Assembly: GCF_014648675.1 (NCBI RefSeq)
Contig: NZ_BMRO01000001.1
Coordinates: 671,718-735,717 of the forward strand
Source: Actinomadura livida
GTDB lineage: Bacteria; Actinomycetota; Actinomycetes; Streptosporangiales; Streptosporangiaceae
DNA: 64,000 nt
Direction: 5' to 3'
Under the pieces are notes generated by a model. The model ran no database searches and was not told where the DNA came from. It saw nothing but the letters and a program-made list of their open reading frames with translations. Position 1 is the stretch's first letter, and each line of letters begins with the position of its first letter. The position numbers and the translations under genes are program-made. This document shows, one piece after another, positions 51,509 through 59,711 of this stretch.

Positions 51509-51796
51509 CACTCTTTTCCCTGCGAACACAGCCTCGGGCTGCTGGGCGCTCATCCGGTTTCCGGACCGCGCATTTCTGCCTGCAATCGCGGCAGCGGACA
51601 CCCGCGCGAACACACCCGTCACCCTTTCGCCGGTGACGGCCCTGGTGACAGACGTGACGTTCCACGGACGCGGGTATGATCCTCCGGTTTACCCACGGCC
51701 ATGATCGACCGCAGGTGGCCTAACGGCTTGATCACGGGCAACTGAAGGAATCTACTTGACGGAGGTGATAAGTCCGCAACGGCAAGGAGCCCATCC
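51509..51796 (+). promoter_or_regulatory. Long leader/promoter region of the metzincin gene
   Basis: 288-bp gene-free stretch. It holds a perfect dyad CCGTCACC-CTTTCGCC-GGTGACGG (51616-51639), then a TATGAT -10 candidate (51675-51680), which would give a leader of about 110 nt. In the leader a near-consensus Shine-Dalgarno GGAGGTGAT (51761-51769) has no start codon at normal spacing. The real ribosome-binding site AAGGAG is about 10 nt before ATG 51797. I could not match the leader to a riboswitch class by eye. Confidence 0.45.
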
Positions 51797-52498
51797 ATGG
51801 GAACCCCCCGAACCAAAGCGGCCGTTCGAGCGCGCGGTCAATCGATCCGCCCCACCAGGAAGAATGTCCTCTCAAAGGCGGGCGCGGCACTTTCCGCAAT
51901 TGCGGCCGCCGTGACGCTTCAAGCGCTCGCCCCGGCCGCGCACGCCGACAACTGGGGATCCACCGTGTGTGGAGGCGACCCGCGCAACTGCGTGAGCCTG
52001 GCGAACAACAGCGTGCACTCCGTCTATCTCGACGGCAGCTTCGGCAACGTCGCCACCTACGACATTCCTGAACTGGACGACGCAGTACGGTGGTCCTTGG
52101 CCAACGTCTACACGCCGACGGACATGAGCGCCTACGTGGACCAGGCCGACCCCTACCCCGACGTGCGGATGGCGGATTACGACTGGGGGGAATTGAATGG
52201 GGTCGTCGCCTGGGTGCAATGCCCGGCGACCCATACCGGCGCCGGCGGAAACCGCGCGGCCGGCACCGGATGGTGCCGCGGCCAGCACCTGCGCTTCAAT
52301 GCCTACTATTACTGGTACTGGACCGATGTCTACGACACCGCCACCCAGCGTCGCCAGATCGCCTGCCACGAAACCGGTCACACCGTGGGGCTGCGGCACC
52401 GTTCCACGCTGGATTCATGCATGCACACCTTCGCGGGTGAAGGCGCCGCGGCCACGCTCGATGCCCATGACCAGGGCCACATCAATGGCCACTACTGA
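51797..52498 (+). CDS. Secreted metzincin-like zinc metalloprotease
   Basis: 233 aa. Basic N-terminus and hydrophobic segment AALSAIAAAVTLQALAPA ending AHA-DN give a Sec-type signal peptide (cleavage after residue 50). The zinc motif CHETGHTVGLRH (His191, Glu192, His195, His201) is HExxHxxGxxH, and DSCMHTF (Met209) is the Met-turn. The mature domain has paired Cys (VCGGDPRNC, VQCPATHTG, GTGWCRG), compatible with disulfides. A small secreted matrixin-like protease. Confidence 0.85.
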   Translation: MGTPRTKAAVRARGQSIRPTRKNVLSKAGAALSAIAAAVTLQALAPAAHADNWGSTVCGGDPRNCVSLANNSVHSVYLDGSFGNVATYDIPELDDAVRWSLANVYTPTDMSAYVDQADPYPDVRMADYDWGELNGVVAWVQCPATHTGAGGNRAAGTGWCRGQHLRFNAYYYWYWTDVYDTATQRRQIACHETGHTVGLRHRSTLDSCMHTFAGEGAAATLDAHDQGHINGHY

Positions 52499-52510
52499 AC
52501 GGCTGAGGTG

Positions 52511-53245
52511 ATGAAGAAGATGGTTTCATTCCGAGCCATGCCCGTGGCCATGTTGATAACGGTCACCTCTGTGACCGCCGCCTGCGGCAACGGTGGCGGC
52601 GAAGTCACCGCCGCACCACAGAACGAGACCGCGCGCCCTGGCGCCACAGCGGGACTCGACACCCATCACCCAGAGAACGCCGCCTTCTTCGAGCGGTTCC
52701 GGATGCCGAACGCACTGCTGGTCGGGCCGCCCGAGAACCTGGCGGCCGGCGCGGACGCGGCCACCGCCGTGATCGTCGCGGAGGTCGCCGACGTGCGCCG
52801 GACCCGCGTCGTCGGACCGCCCGAGGCCAGGGTGCCGATGACGGGTGTCGTGCTGCGGCCGGTCGAGACCCTGCATGGCAAGCTCCGGCCAGAGCTCAAG
52901 GACGTGGTCGTGGAATTCCCCGGTGAAGCGACCGTGGACTCCCCGGACTCGATCGCAGCGCTGCGCGCCTCGCTGCCCCAGGGTAAGGCGGTGTGGTTCT
53001 TGCGCTGGCAGGGGACGCCGCCCCCCACCTCCAAACCCGGCGCCGGGCCGATCCCCCAGGAGTCCAGGAAGTTCTATGGCGTCGTCTCCCTGGATGGAGG
53101 CATGTTCGTACAGGGACCCGAGAACGTGGTGAGCCCCATCGCGGCGGACAGCGGCGAGACGGCCGGCCCCCCGACCATGCGCAAGGCGGGTGAGCGGTTC
53201 GACAAGCTCAGCGAACTCGCCAAAAGAGTCCGCGCGCTGGATTGA
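52511..53245 (+). CDS. Putative lipoprotein of unknown function
   Basis: 244 aa. N-terminal signal with lipobox-like SVTAAC at about residue 25, then a Gly-rich linker. The mature part is beta-rich, with AVIVAEVADVRRTRVVGPPE, VVLRPVETLHGKLRPELKDV and VWFLRWQGTPPPTS, resembling a surface beta-sandwich. It follows the metzincin gene by 12 bp in the same orientation and is likely cotranscribed with it. No enzyme motif. Start ATG 52511 after GTG 52508; CTGAGG is the ribosome-binding site. Confidence 0.65.
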   Translation: MKKMVSFRAMPVAMLITVTSVTAACGNGGGEVTAAPQNETARPGATAGLDTHHPENAAFFERFRMPNALLVGPPENLAAGADAATAVIVAEVADVRRTRVVGPPEARVPMTGVVLRPVETLHGKLRPELKDVVVEFPGEATVDSPDSIAALRASLPQGKAVWFLRWQGTPPPTSKPGAGPIPQESRKFYGVVSLDGGMFVQGPENVVSPIAADSGETAGPPTMRKAGERFDKLSELAKRVRALD

Positions 53246-53325
53246 CCCGACTCACCGCCACGTATTTTCCACGATTGACCTGTCCGGGATGACAGCCAGA
53301 TGATTATCCCTACTTAGGGGGAATC

Positions 53326-53904
53326 ATGGGACGTATCATTCCGGTCATTGCGGCGATCAGTGCATTACTCGCAATCGGGGGCTGCACTGAGCCGGCCGAG
53401 CCACCTGCGACGGGCTCGAATGCCGCGGCGGGCGCGACCCCCTCCACGGCGAGCGAGCGCGCGACAACGAGTGCGGCGCCCACGCCCAGCCAGTCCGTCG
53501 AGCAGCGCACCGTCACGACGACGCGCAAGATCCCGTACAAGACGACAAGAGTGGAAGACGCAACCCTTGCCAAGGGCCGCACCAAGGTGAAAAGGCGCGG
53601 AGTCACCGGCGTCAAGACCCTTACCTATGAGGTGACGTACACGAACGGCAAGGCGACGGACAGGAAACTGCTGCGCGAGGTCGTCACAAGGAAACCTCGC
53701 GCCCGGATCATCGCGGTCGGTACCAAGCAGGCCCGGCAATGCGACCCGAACTACAGCGGTGCGTGCGTGCCGATCGCCAGTGATGTCGACTGTGCGGGAG
53801 GCAGCGGCAACGGCCCCGCCTACGTGCAAGGGCCCGTCCGCGTGGTCGGCTCCGACATCTACGACCTGGACAGAGACGGCGACGGCATCGCCTGCGACTC
53901 CTGA
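53326..53904 (+). CDS. G5-domain lipoprotein with C-terminal Excalibur-type calcium motif
   Basis: 192 aa. Lipobox AIGGC near residue 19, then a Ser/Thr/Ala-rich low-complexity linker. A G5 domain follows (about 60-115: RTVTTTRKIPYKTTRVEDAT, KGRTKVKRRGVTGVKTLTYE). The C-terminus is an Excalibur-like repeat with DLDRDGDGIACDS, a calcium-binding DxDxDG loop with paired Cys. Wall-associated by inference. ATG 53326 with TTAGGGGGA upstream. Third gene of the secreted set 51797-53904. Confidence 0.8.
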   Translation: MGRIIPVIAAISALLAIGGCTEPAEPPATGSNAAAGATPSTASERATTSAAPTPSQSVEQRTVTTTRKIPYKTTRVEDATLAKGRTKVKRRGVTGVKTLTYEVTYTNGKATDRKLLREVVTRKPRARIIAVGTKQARQCDPNYSGACVPIASDVDCAGGSGNGPAYVQGPVRVVGSDIYDLDRDGDGIACDS

Positions 53905-53907
53905 CCG

Positions 53908-54723
53908 TCATCCGCGAAGCGCGTCGAGGTCCTCATTGCACCGCACTACTTCCTCGGCGACGTCCTCGACGTCGCCGACCGGACGGCGGACGGCGCCGGC
54001 CGATGGCCGGGTGACATAGAACGTTGCGTCCCGCACCCAGATCGTGATCTCCGGCCGCACCGACAAGACGGCCATCCGCAGGCCGTCGCTCAGGTGCAGC
54101 GGCCCGATTCTCCGCGCGGCGAGCAGCCGCCGCAGTTCCCGGGCCGCCTCATGGCAGTCCCGCCGGGGCGGACACCACGGCACCCGCGCGGGCAGGGCGA
54201 AGTAGACGACCTTCCCGGACACCGGCGCCGAGCCCAGCCGAGACCGGCTGCGATGCGCTCCCCAGCGTCCTCCATGCTCCACCGCCAGGGCGTTCACCAA
54301 CTCAAGCCCACGCCCGCCCACTGCGTCGACCGGAGGACGCAGGTTCTCCCCGGACGGCACGGCCCCGCACCACGACGCGGAGTCGAAGACCCGCACCACG
54401 ACCTCCGTGCCCTGCCCGCGCGCGTAGATCTGCAACTCGGGCAGCCCCGCCGTGGGCGTGACCCCGAGCGCCCGCCCACCCAGCGCGTGCGCGAAAGCGT
54501 TCGTCGCCAGCTCGGAGACCATGGTCACCGCGTCTTCGACCACCTCCCCCGGCAGCAGCAGCGCGGTGAGCGCTTCCCGGACGAGCTTCCGCGCCACCCC
54601 GGCACACCGAGCCTCCGGCGGCAGCACCCAGGCGGCACACCCACCACCCCGAACCACCTCGGCCCCACACCCGGCGACCCCCACACCACCAGGCATTCTC
54701 CACACCACCACGACCACCACCAT
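53908..54723 (-). CDS. HATPase-domain protein (anti-sigma-like) divergent from the XRE gene
   Basis: 271 aa from ATG 54723. A GHKL ATPase covers about residues 25-165: VTMVSELATNAFAHALGG (N-box), VVVRVFDSASWC, and VDAVGGRGLELVNALA (G-box). The C-terminal ~100 residues (HEAARELRRLLAARRIGPLH) are an additional domain unlike RsbW. The N-terminal run of Val (MVVVVVVW) is encoded by GTG-rich sequence. The next in-frame start is 54696, and the assignment is uncertain. Divergent from an XRE/DUF397 pair, as is common in streptomycetes. Confidence 0.75.
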   Translation of the reverse strand: MVVVVVVWRMPGGVGVAGCGAEVVRGGGCAAWVLPPEARCAGVARKLVREALTALLLPGEVVEDAVTMVSELATNAFAHALGGRALGVTPTAGLPELQIYARGQGTEVVVRVFDSASWCGAVPSGENLRPPVDAVGGRGLELVNALAVEHGGRWGAHRSRSRLGSAPVSGKVVYFALPARVPWCPPRRDCHEAARELRRLLAARRIGPLHLSDGLRMAVLSVRPEITIWVRDATFYVTRPSAGAVRRPVGDVEDVAEEVVRCNEDLDALRG

Positions 54724-54872
54724 TTCCGGACGAGCCCGACATGGTCGCCGAGCGTGCTGTCTTCGATACACAACGTGGCAGTGGCCATACAAGATCGCAA
54801 TAGATTCTCTAAAAGAGACTGCAGTGGTTCCTTCGCCGGACAGTTTCACCCAACGCGTGGCAAGGTGTCACC

Positions 54873-55724
54873 GTGAGTGAGATTCATGTCGAGGGCTACA
54901 GCCCGACGATCAAGAAGCGCGCCCTCAGCCGCAAGCTGGTCGCCGCCCGCAAGGAGATCGGCATGACGACGACGGAGGTCTGCAGGCGCCTGCGTTGGAG
55001 CGCCACCAAGCTCAACTACATCGAGAAGGCGAAGTGGATCGAGCCCAACCCCGAAGCGGTCACCGACCTGTGCGAGCTCTACGGCATAGAAGGACATGCG
55101 CGGGAGGCTCTCGCCGAACTGGCACGGCAGGCGAGGCAACGGGGCTGGTGGACGAGATACAACGACGTCTTCCAGAACGAGTTTCCAGGTTTCGAGACGG
55201 CGGCCTCAGCCGTTAGTACCTACAGCAACGTGTTCCTACCCGGCCTCCTCCAGACAGCGACATACATGGAGGCCCTCCTGCCCATCGGGGGCGTCGACGA
55301 CCCTGCGGAGATCAAACGGCATGTGGACGCGCGGCTGAGGCGTCAGGAGATCTTGGACCGAATCGACGCGCCCTGCCGACTCCATGCGGTGATCGACGAG
55401 AACGCCATCACCAGGATCATCGATCCAGAAGTGCGAACCACACAACTGAACCACCTGGTCACGATGGCGGATCGAAGCAACGTGACCATCCAGCTCATTC
55501 CCACCACCGCCGGCTTGTACGCAGGAGCCGGCGAGCCGTTCACCCACCTGGGCTTCGACGACCCCGGGGAACGCGACATCGTCTTCCTGGAGACGACCGT
55601 CGACGACCGGATGCTTGAGGAGAAAGACGAACTTCGTCGCTATATGCTCAGATTTGAGCAACTGCGCGCGGTCGCGCTCTCCGCCGAGGCGAGCCGTGAC
55701 CGCCTCCTGAAGGGAACCGGATGA
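54873..55724 (+). CDS. XRE-family regulator with DUF5753 domain
   Basis: 283 aa. N-terminal XRE HTH: LSRKLVAARKEIGMTTTEVC, RRLRWSATKLNYIEKAKW. The C-terminal DUF5753 domain has YSNVFLPGLLQTATYMEALL, HAVIDENAITRI and IQLIPTTAGLYAGAGEPFTH. Such proteins (WhiJ/Scr1-like) are linked in Streptomyces to development and to small DUF397 partners. GTG 54873 has AAGGTG upstream. Its stop overlaps the DUF397 start by four bases. Confidence 0.9.
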   Translation: MSEIHVEGYSPTIKKRALSRKLVAARKEIGMTTTEVCRRLRWSATKLNYIEKAKWIEPNPEAVTDLCELYGIEGHAREALAELARQARQRGWWTRYNDVFQNEFPGFETAASAVSTYSNVFLPGLLQTATYMEALLPIGGVDDPAEIKRHVDARLRRQEILDRIDAPCRLHAVIDENAITRIIDPEVRTTQLNHLVTMADRSNVTIQLIPTTAGLYAGAGEPFTHLGFDDPGERDIVFLETTVDDRMLEEKDELRRYMLRFEQLRAVALSAEASRDRLLKGTG

Positions 55725-55930
55725 GCCGAACGACTCGGCAAGCAGCCATCTGGCGTACGAGTAGCTATTCCCAACCCGCTGGTACCGATTGCGTCGAGGT
55801 CGCCGGGATGACCGGGTACTGCGCCGTCCGAGACTCCAAGAACCCGGTGGGCCCCGTGCTGGCGCTCACCCGTGACGAGTGGGCCACCCTCCTCAACACC
55901 ATCAAGACAGGCGCACACGACTTGCGCTGA
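55721..55930 (+). CDS. DUF397 protein
   Basis: 69 aa. Contains the DUF397 core WRTSSYSQPAGTDCVEVAG, then VAVRDSK-like YCAVRDSKNP and the C-terminal WATLLNTIK. These proteins partner with the preceding XRE/DUF5753 regulator; Scr1/Scr2 of S. coelicolor was described as toxin-antitoxin-like (from memory). ATG 55721 overlaps the XRE stop (ATGA). Confidence 0.9.
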   Translation: MSRTTRQAAIWRTSSYSQPAGTDCVEVAGMTGYCAVRDSKNPVGPVLALTRDEWATLLNTIKTGAHDLR

Positions 55931-55953
55931 TCGATCACCCGGTCCTGCGCTGG

Positions 55954-56817
55954 TTACTGGACGATGGCCTTGTTGAAGGTCGGCGGATCTCCCAGGGTTT
56001 CGCGGTGGGAGTGGGGGCGGGTCCCGTCGGTGTCCCGGACGTTCAGTTCTTCGCCCAGTTCGGCGCCTATGAGGACCTGGCCGCTGCGCTTCATCAGGTC
56101 CGGGTCGCGGGCCAGGGCGTCGATCAGGCGGCCGCTGAACTCCGGGGACTCGGCGGCCGCGGCGAAGGACGCGTAGCGGTCGGGGGCGCCCTCGAAGAGG
56201 GCCTTGGTCCGCTCCGTCTTCAGCAAGCCCATCCAGAGGGAAATGACGGCGACGTTGTAGGGCCTGAAGTCCACGGCCATGTCATGGGCCATTTTGTCGA
56301 CCGCGGCCTTGCCGGCGCCGTAGGCGGGGCCGTGCATGTAGCAGCGGCCGCCGAATGACGAGGTGTTGACGATGAGGCCCGCGCCGTTCTTGATGAGCAG
56401 GGGCGCCGCGTAGTAGCTGGCGACGTAGGCGGAGCGCATTCCCACGTCGAACATGTCCTGGAGTGCGAGCGACTTCTCCCAGAAGGGGCCCTTGCGGGCC
56501 AGGTCCGGGTGAATGGCGAACGCATTGTTCACGAGGATGTCCAGCCCGCCGTGCTCCCGCTCCACCTGCTTGAAGAGGGCCTCGACCTGGTCGTCCCGGG
56601 AGTGGTCGCAGATCACCGGAATGCCGGTGCCGCCCCGCCGGTCGATCTCCGCCGCCGTTTCGTAGACCGTGCCGGGCAGTTCCGTCTCGCCCGCGGCCCC
56701 GGTCCGTCCCGTCACGTAGACGGTCGTCCCGGCCTCGCCCAGTGCCAGCGCGATGCCCTTGCCGGCGCCCCGGCTGGCCCCGGTGACCACCGCCACGCGG
56801 TCTTCGGTCAGGCCCAT
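55954..56817 (-). CDS. SDR oxidoreductase, DHRS1-like
   Basis: 287 aa. Nucleotide-binding TGASRGAGKGIALAL, structural LDILVNNAF, catalytic Ser in VNTSSFGG, and Tyr-Lys in AYGAGKAAVDK. VYVTGRTG, VICDHSRDD and SLWMGLLKTE resemble the DHRS1 branch of short-chain dehydrogenases. Human DHRS1 reduces steroids with NADPH (from memory). The start 56817 has GGGAG upstream and overlaps the hydrolase stop by 10 nt. Together with the hydrolase and ketosteroid isomerase it may act on steroid-like substrates. Confidence 0.85.
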   Translation of the reverse strand: MGLTEDRVAVVTGASRGAGKGIALALGEAGTTVYVTGRTGAAGETELPGTVYETAAEIDRRGGTGIPVICDHSRDDQVEALFKQVEREHGGLDILVNNAFAIHPDLARKGPFWEKSLALQDMFDVGMRSAYVASYYAAPLLIKNGAGLIVNTSSFGGRCYMHGPAYGAGKAAVDKMAHDMAVDFRPYNVAVISLWMGLLKTERTKALFEGAPDRYASFAAAAESPEFSGRLIDALARDPDLMKRSGQVLIGAELGEELNVRDTDGTRPHSHRETLGDPPTFNKAIVQ

Positions 56818-57788
56818 CCCGACTCCCTGCCGGTCGTCAGGAATTCCAGCATGGCCGCCGTCGTCTCGGCGGGTTTCTCCATCTGCATCATGTGCCCGGC
56901 GTTCTTTATCATCCGTACGTCGCGGACGTCCTCGTGGTGCCGCGCCAACTTGGTGAGGGGATCGCGGCCGTGCCAGCCTTCCAGGTCGGCGTCCTGCTCG
57001 CTTCCGATGAAATAGAAGGGCACCGGGTTCTTCCTTCCGGCGTACGACTTGCGGTACTCCCAGGAGAGGTCCATCGCCCGGTACCAGTTCAGGGCGCCGG
57101 TGAAGCCGCTGCGGCTGTAGGCCGCCACGTAGAACTCGAGTTCCGCCTCGGTCAACCACGGCCACGGAAGGGGCGGCGTCTCCGGCAGGGCGTCGATATA
57201 GGAGGTGCCCGGAGGCTTTCGCCAGACGTCGAGATAGTGGTAGTCGCTGGAAAGCGCGTAGAACAGCTTGCGCAGGAACTCGCCCGGCGCCGCGTCGAGA
57301 TCACGGTCGGCCACGCCCGGGGCGCTGAAGTAGTGGATGTGGTTGAAGTGCCTACCGGCCTGCCGGGCGGCCAGCGTCAGCGGGGGTTCCTCGCTCGGTG
57401 TGATGAACGGATTCTCCAGCCCGATGATCGCGGCGATCCGCTCGGGATGGTGGTAGGCGAGGTCATAGGCGGCGAACAGCCCGAAATCGAGGCCGCTGAA
57501 CACCGCCTTCTCCTCGCCGAGATGGTCGAGGAGGCCGACCAGGTCTCCGACGATCCGGTCGACGCCGTACTCCCGCGGTTCTGCCGGGCCGCTCGTGTCG
57601 CCCATGCCCCGCATGTCGGGCGCCACGACCCGGAAACCAGCCTCGGCGATCGGTCCGATCTGGTGGCGCCAGCTGAACCACAGGTGCGGGAAGCCGTGCA
57701 GGAGGACGACGAGCGGTCCCTGCCCCGCCTCCACGTAGTGGACGTCGAGACCGTTGATCTTCGCGTACCGATGACTCCGGTTGACCAC
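56808..57788 (-). CDS. Alpha/beta hydrolase of the epoxide-hydrolase group
   Basis: 326 aa. Oxyanion motif LLHGFPHLWFSWRHQI; nucleophile elbow FSGLDFGLFAAYD with Asp101 in place of Ser, the hallmark of epoxide hydrolases and haloalkane dehalogenases; acid Asp region YFIGSEQDADLEGWHG; and His in IKNAGHMMQMEKP. GTG 57788 has AAGGGG upstream. It overlaps the SDR start, so the two are translationally coupled. Substrate unknown. Confidence 0.87.
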   Translation of the reverse strand: MVNRSHRYAKINGLDVHYVEAGQGPLVVLLHGFPHLWFSWRHQIGPIAEAGFRVVAPDMRGMGDTSGPAEPREYGVDRIVGDLVGLLDHLGEEKAVFSGLDFGLFAAYDLAYHHPERIAAIIGLENPFITPSEEPPLTLAARQAGRHFNHIHYFSAPGVADRDLDAAPGEFLRKLFYALSSDYHYLDVWRKPPGTSYIDALPETPPLPWPWLTEAELEFYVAAYSRSGFTGALNWYRAMDLSWEYRKSYAGRKNPVPFYFIGSEQDADLEGWHGRDPLTKLARHHEDVRDVRMIKNAGHMMQMEKPAETTAAMLEFLTTGRESGWA

Positions 57789-57980
57789 GCCGCGGCCCCT
57801 TCCACGCTGGGCTGGGTCGAGTACGACTCTGCCGGACGTCCGCGGCGCCGGCACCGGACGTCCCGGTGAGCGGGAGGGGGCTGCGTCGCAGGACCGGCGC
57901 ACCGCTCCCGCCCGGCGGCCTCGCCGCACCTGTCAGGTCACGCGCTCGCGTACGTCGCCGAGGTCGGCTGCGGCAAGCCC

Positions 57981-58343
57981 TCAGGTCTCGATGTCGTCCG
58001 GCCCCCAGTGGGCGTCCATGCGAACGATCTTGCCGTCGGCGTTGAAGGTCATGACGTCGATGGCGCGGATCCGCATGCCCGGGATGTCGACGGTGAAGGC
58101 CATCGCGGCCCGGTCTCCGTGGGAGCCGCGGATCGGGGCGTCGAGGGTGAGCTTGGCTCCGCCGGCGATGGCGTTGGTGTAGAACTCCTCGATCCCGGCG
58201 CGGCCGCTGATCGGCGGGTTGCCGACCGGGTCCTCGATGACGGCGTCGTCGGCGTAGAGGCCGGATATGGCCGCCGCGTCACCCGCGTTGAAGGCGTCGA
58301 TGTAGGTCTGGAGGGCCTGCTTCATGTGCTCCTGAGACGGCAT
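57981..58343 (-). CDS. Ketosteroid isomerase-like protein (SnoaL/NTF2 fold)
   Basis: 120 aa. Aligns by eye with Comamonas delta5-3-ketosteroid isomerase over the whole length: Tyr14 in LQTYIDAFNAGD, catalytic Asp38 in AVIEDPVGN, and Asp96 (Asp99 equivalent) in RAIDVMTFNADGKI. These identical residue numbers at Tyr14 and Asp38 support the start at 58343; a Shine-Dalgarno-like CAGGAG before Met7 (58325) is a reason for caution. Likely isomerises delta5-3-ketosteroids, if its substrate is a steroid. Confidence 0.82.
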   Translation of the reverse strand: MPSQEHMKQALQTYIDAFNAGDAAAISGLYADDAVIEDPVGNPPISGRAGIEEFYTNAIAGGAKLTLDAPIRGSHGDRAAMAFTVDIPGMRIRAIDVMTFNADGKIVRMDAHWGPDDIET

Positions 58344-58396
58344 GGGGCGAAGCCTAGCAAGCGGTCGCTTGGTCCTCGGTGCAGGATGATGGGCGC

Positions 58397-58963
58397 ATGG
58401 CTATCGCATCGTTCATGGTCCCGCTCGGTTCAGCGGTCCCCGCGTTCCGGCTCCCGTCCGTCGAGGGCGGCACCGTGTCGGAGGCGGACTTCGCGGACGC
58501 GTCCGCCCTGCTGGTGGTCTTCCTGTCCAACCACTGCCCGTACGTCCGGCGCATCGAGGACGCGATCGGCGTCGTCACCACGGAGTACGCCGCCAATGGG
58601 CTCGCCACCGTCGCCGTGTGCAGCAACGACGTCTCCAACTATCCGGACGACGACGCCGGCCACCTGCGTGAGCAGGCCAAGCGCGCCGGATTCCGTTTCC
58701 CGTACCTGGTGGACGAATCCCAGGAAACGGCGAAGGCGTTCAAGGCCGCCTGCACGCCGGACTTCTTCCTGTACGACCGGGAACGCAAGCTCGCCTACCG
58801 AGGCGAGTTCGACGGGGCTCGCCCCAGGAACGACGTACCGTCCGACGGCGCCTCGCTACGGGCGGCCCTGGACCTGGTGCTCGCGGGCAAGTCCGTCCCC
58901 GAGCCCCACACGCCCAGCCTCGGCTGCGGGATCAAGTGGAAGCCCGGCAACGAGCCGGTGTAA
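58397..58963 (+). CDS. Thioredoxin-fold (AhpC/TSA-like) protein
   Basis: 188 aa. VVFLSNHCPYVRRIEDAIG contains the CxxxR core that replaces the CxxC of thioredoxins, as in peroxiredoxin-like proteins of unknown substrate. Later Cys (VCSNDVSNY, AACTPDFFLYD) could act in resolution. ATG 58397; cytoplasmic. It faces away from the isomerase gene with 53 bp between their starts, so they share a promoter region. Confidence 0.78.
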   Translation: MAIASFMVPLGSAVPAFRLPSVEGGTVSEADFADASALLVVFLSNHCPYVRRIEDAIGVVTTEYAANGLATVAVCSNDVSNYPDDDAGHLREQAKRAGFRFPYLVDESQETAKAFKAACTPDFFLYDRERKLAYRGEFDGARPRNDVPSDGASLRAALDLVLAGKSVPEPHTPSLGCGIKWKPGNEPV

Positions 58964-59017
58964 TTACGCCGGCGGTAATCACACCGCTTGAACAACACCG
59001 GCCGAACAACACCGGCA
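58963..59017. repeat. Hairpin and tandem 14-bp repeat between thioredoxin-like and regulator genes
   Basis: ATTAC-GCCGGCG-GTAAT (58963-58979) overlaps the last base of the stop codon of the thioredoxin-fold gene. It is followed by two tandem 14-bp units GAACAACACCGGCC and GAACAACACCGGCA (58990-59003, 59004-59017). Both lie in the 72-bp gap between converging genes. Possible terminator plus repeat; nothing more can be said. Confidence 0.5.
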
Positions 59018-59035
59018 GAGTTACGCCGTGGTCGT

Positions 59036-59695
59036 TCACCCCGCGAGGCCGTGCCTGTAGGCGTAGGTGACGGCCTGGGCCCGGTCGCGGAGGTTCGCCT
59101 TGGCGAACAGGTTGTTGATGTGCGTCTTGACCGTCGCCTCCGAGATGAACAGGTCACCGGCTATCTCGCCGTTCGAGCGCCCCTGGGCGATCAGGGTGAG
59201 CACCTCGGCCTCACGCCGGGTGAGCCCGTCGGGCAGGGCGCTCCCGGCGGGCCGGGCGGGACGCGGCTCGGTGGCGACCGCCTCGACCAGGCGGCGCTGC
59301 ACGGCCGGGTCGAGTTGCGCCGCTCCCCCGCGGACCGCGTCGACGGCGCGGGCGATCTCGTCCGCGCCGGCGTCCTTGGTGAGGTAGCCGCGGGCCCCGG
59401 CGCGCAGCGCGGCGAAGATCGACTCATCGTCGGCGTAGGTGGTGAGGACGACGACCTCGACGTCCGGGTGGGCCCGCTTGATCCGGCGGGTCGCCTCCAC
59501 GCCGTCCATGCGCGGCATCCGCAGGTCCATCAGGACGACGTCCGGGTTCAGTTCCGCGACCATCGCCACGGCCTGCTCGCCGTCCCCGCATGACCCGGCC
59601 ACGTCGAGGCCCGGCAGCAGTTCGAGCAGCAGGACCAGGCCCTCGCGCACCACGGTCTGGTCGTCGACGACCAGGATTCTCGTCTTCTCGCTCAC
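59036..59695 (-). CDS. NarL/FixJ-family response regulator (with kinase 59712-60905)
   Basis: 219 aa. Receiver: RILVVDDQTVVREGL, phospho-acceptor Asp57 in VVLMDLRMPRMD, Lys in GYLTKDAG. LuxR HTH: LTRREAEVLTLIAQGRSNGE, LFISEATVKTHINNLF. GTG 59695 has GGGAGACGG upstream; 16 bp after the kinase stop. Probable target is its own operon or a nearby transporter; not readable. Confidence 0.92.
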   Translation of the reverse strand: MSEKTRILVVDDQTVVREGLVLLLELLPGLDVAGSCGDGEQAVAMVAELNPDVVLMDLRMPRMDGVEATRRIKRAHPDVEVVVLTTYADDESIFAALRAGARGYLTKDAGADEIARAVDAVRGGAAQLDPAVQRRLVEAVATEPRPARPAGSALPDGLTRREAEVLTLIAQGRSNGEIAGDLFISEATVKTHINNLFAKANLRDRAQAVTYAYRHGLAG

Positions 59696-59711
59696 CGCGT
59701 CCCGTCTCCCG

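Noticed and set aside
48878..51622. Very long open frame (914 codons) on the minus strand opposite parC
   Set aside because: It lies entirely across the strongly supported parC coding sequence. The translation is Asp/Arg/Gly/Val-rich without domain motifs; long antisense frames are normal at this GC content.
51681..51796. Riboswitch in the leader of the metzincin gene
   Set aside because: I could not match the leader to a known class such as ydaO, fluoride or GEMM by eye; recorded only as a structured-leader candidate.
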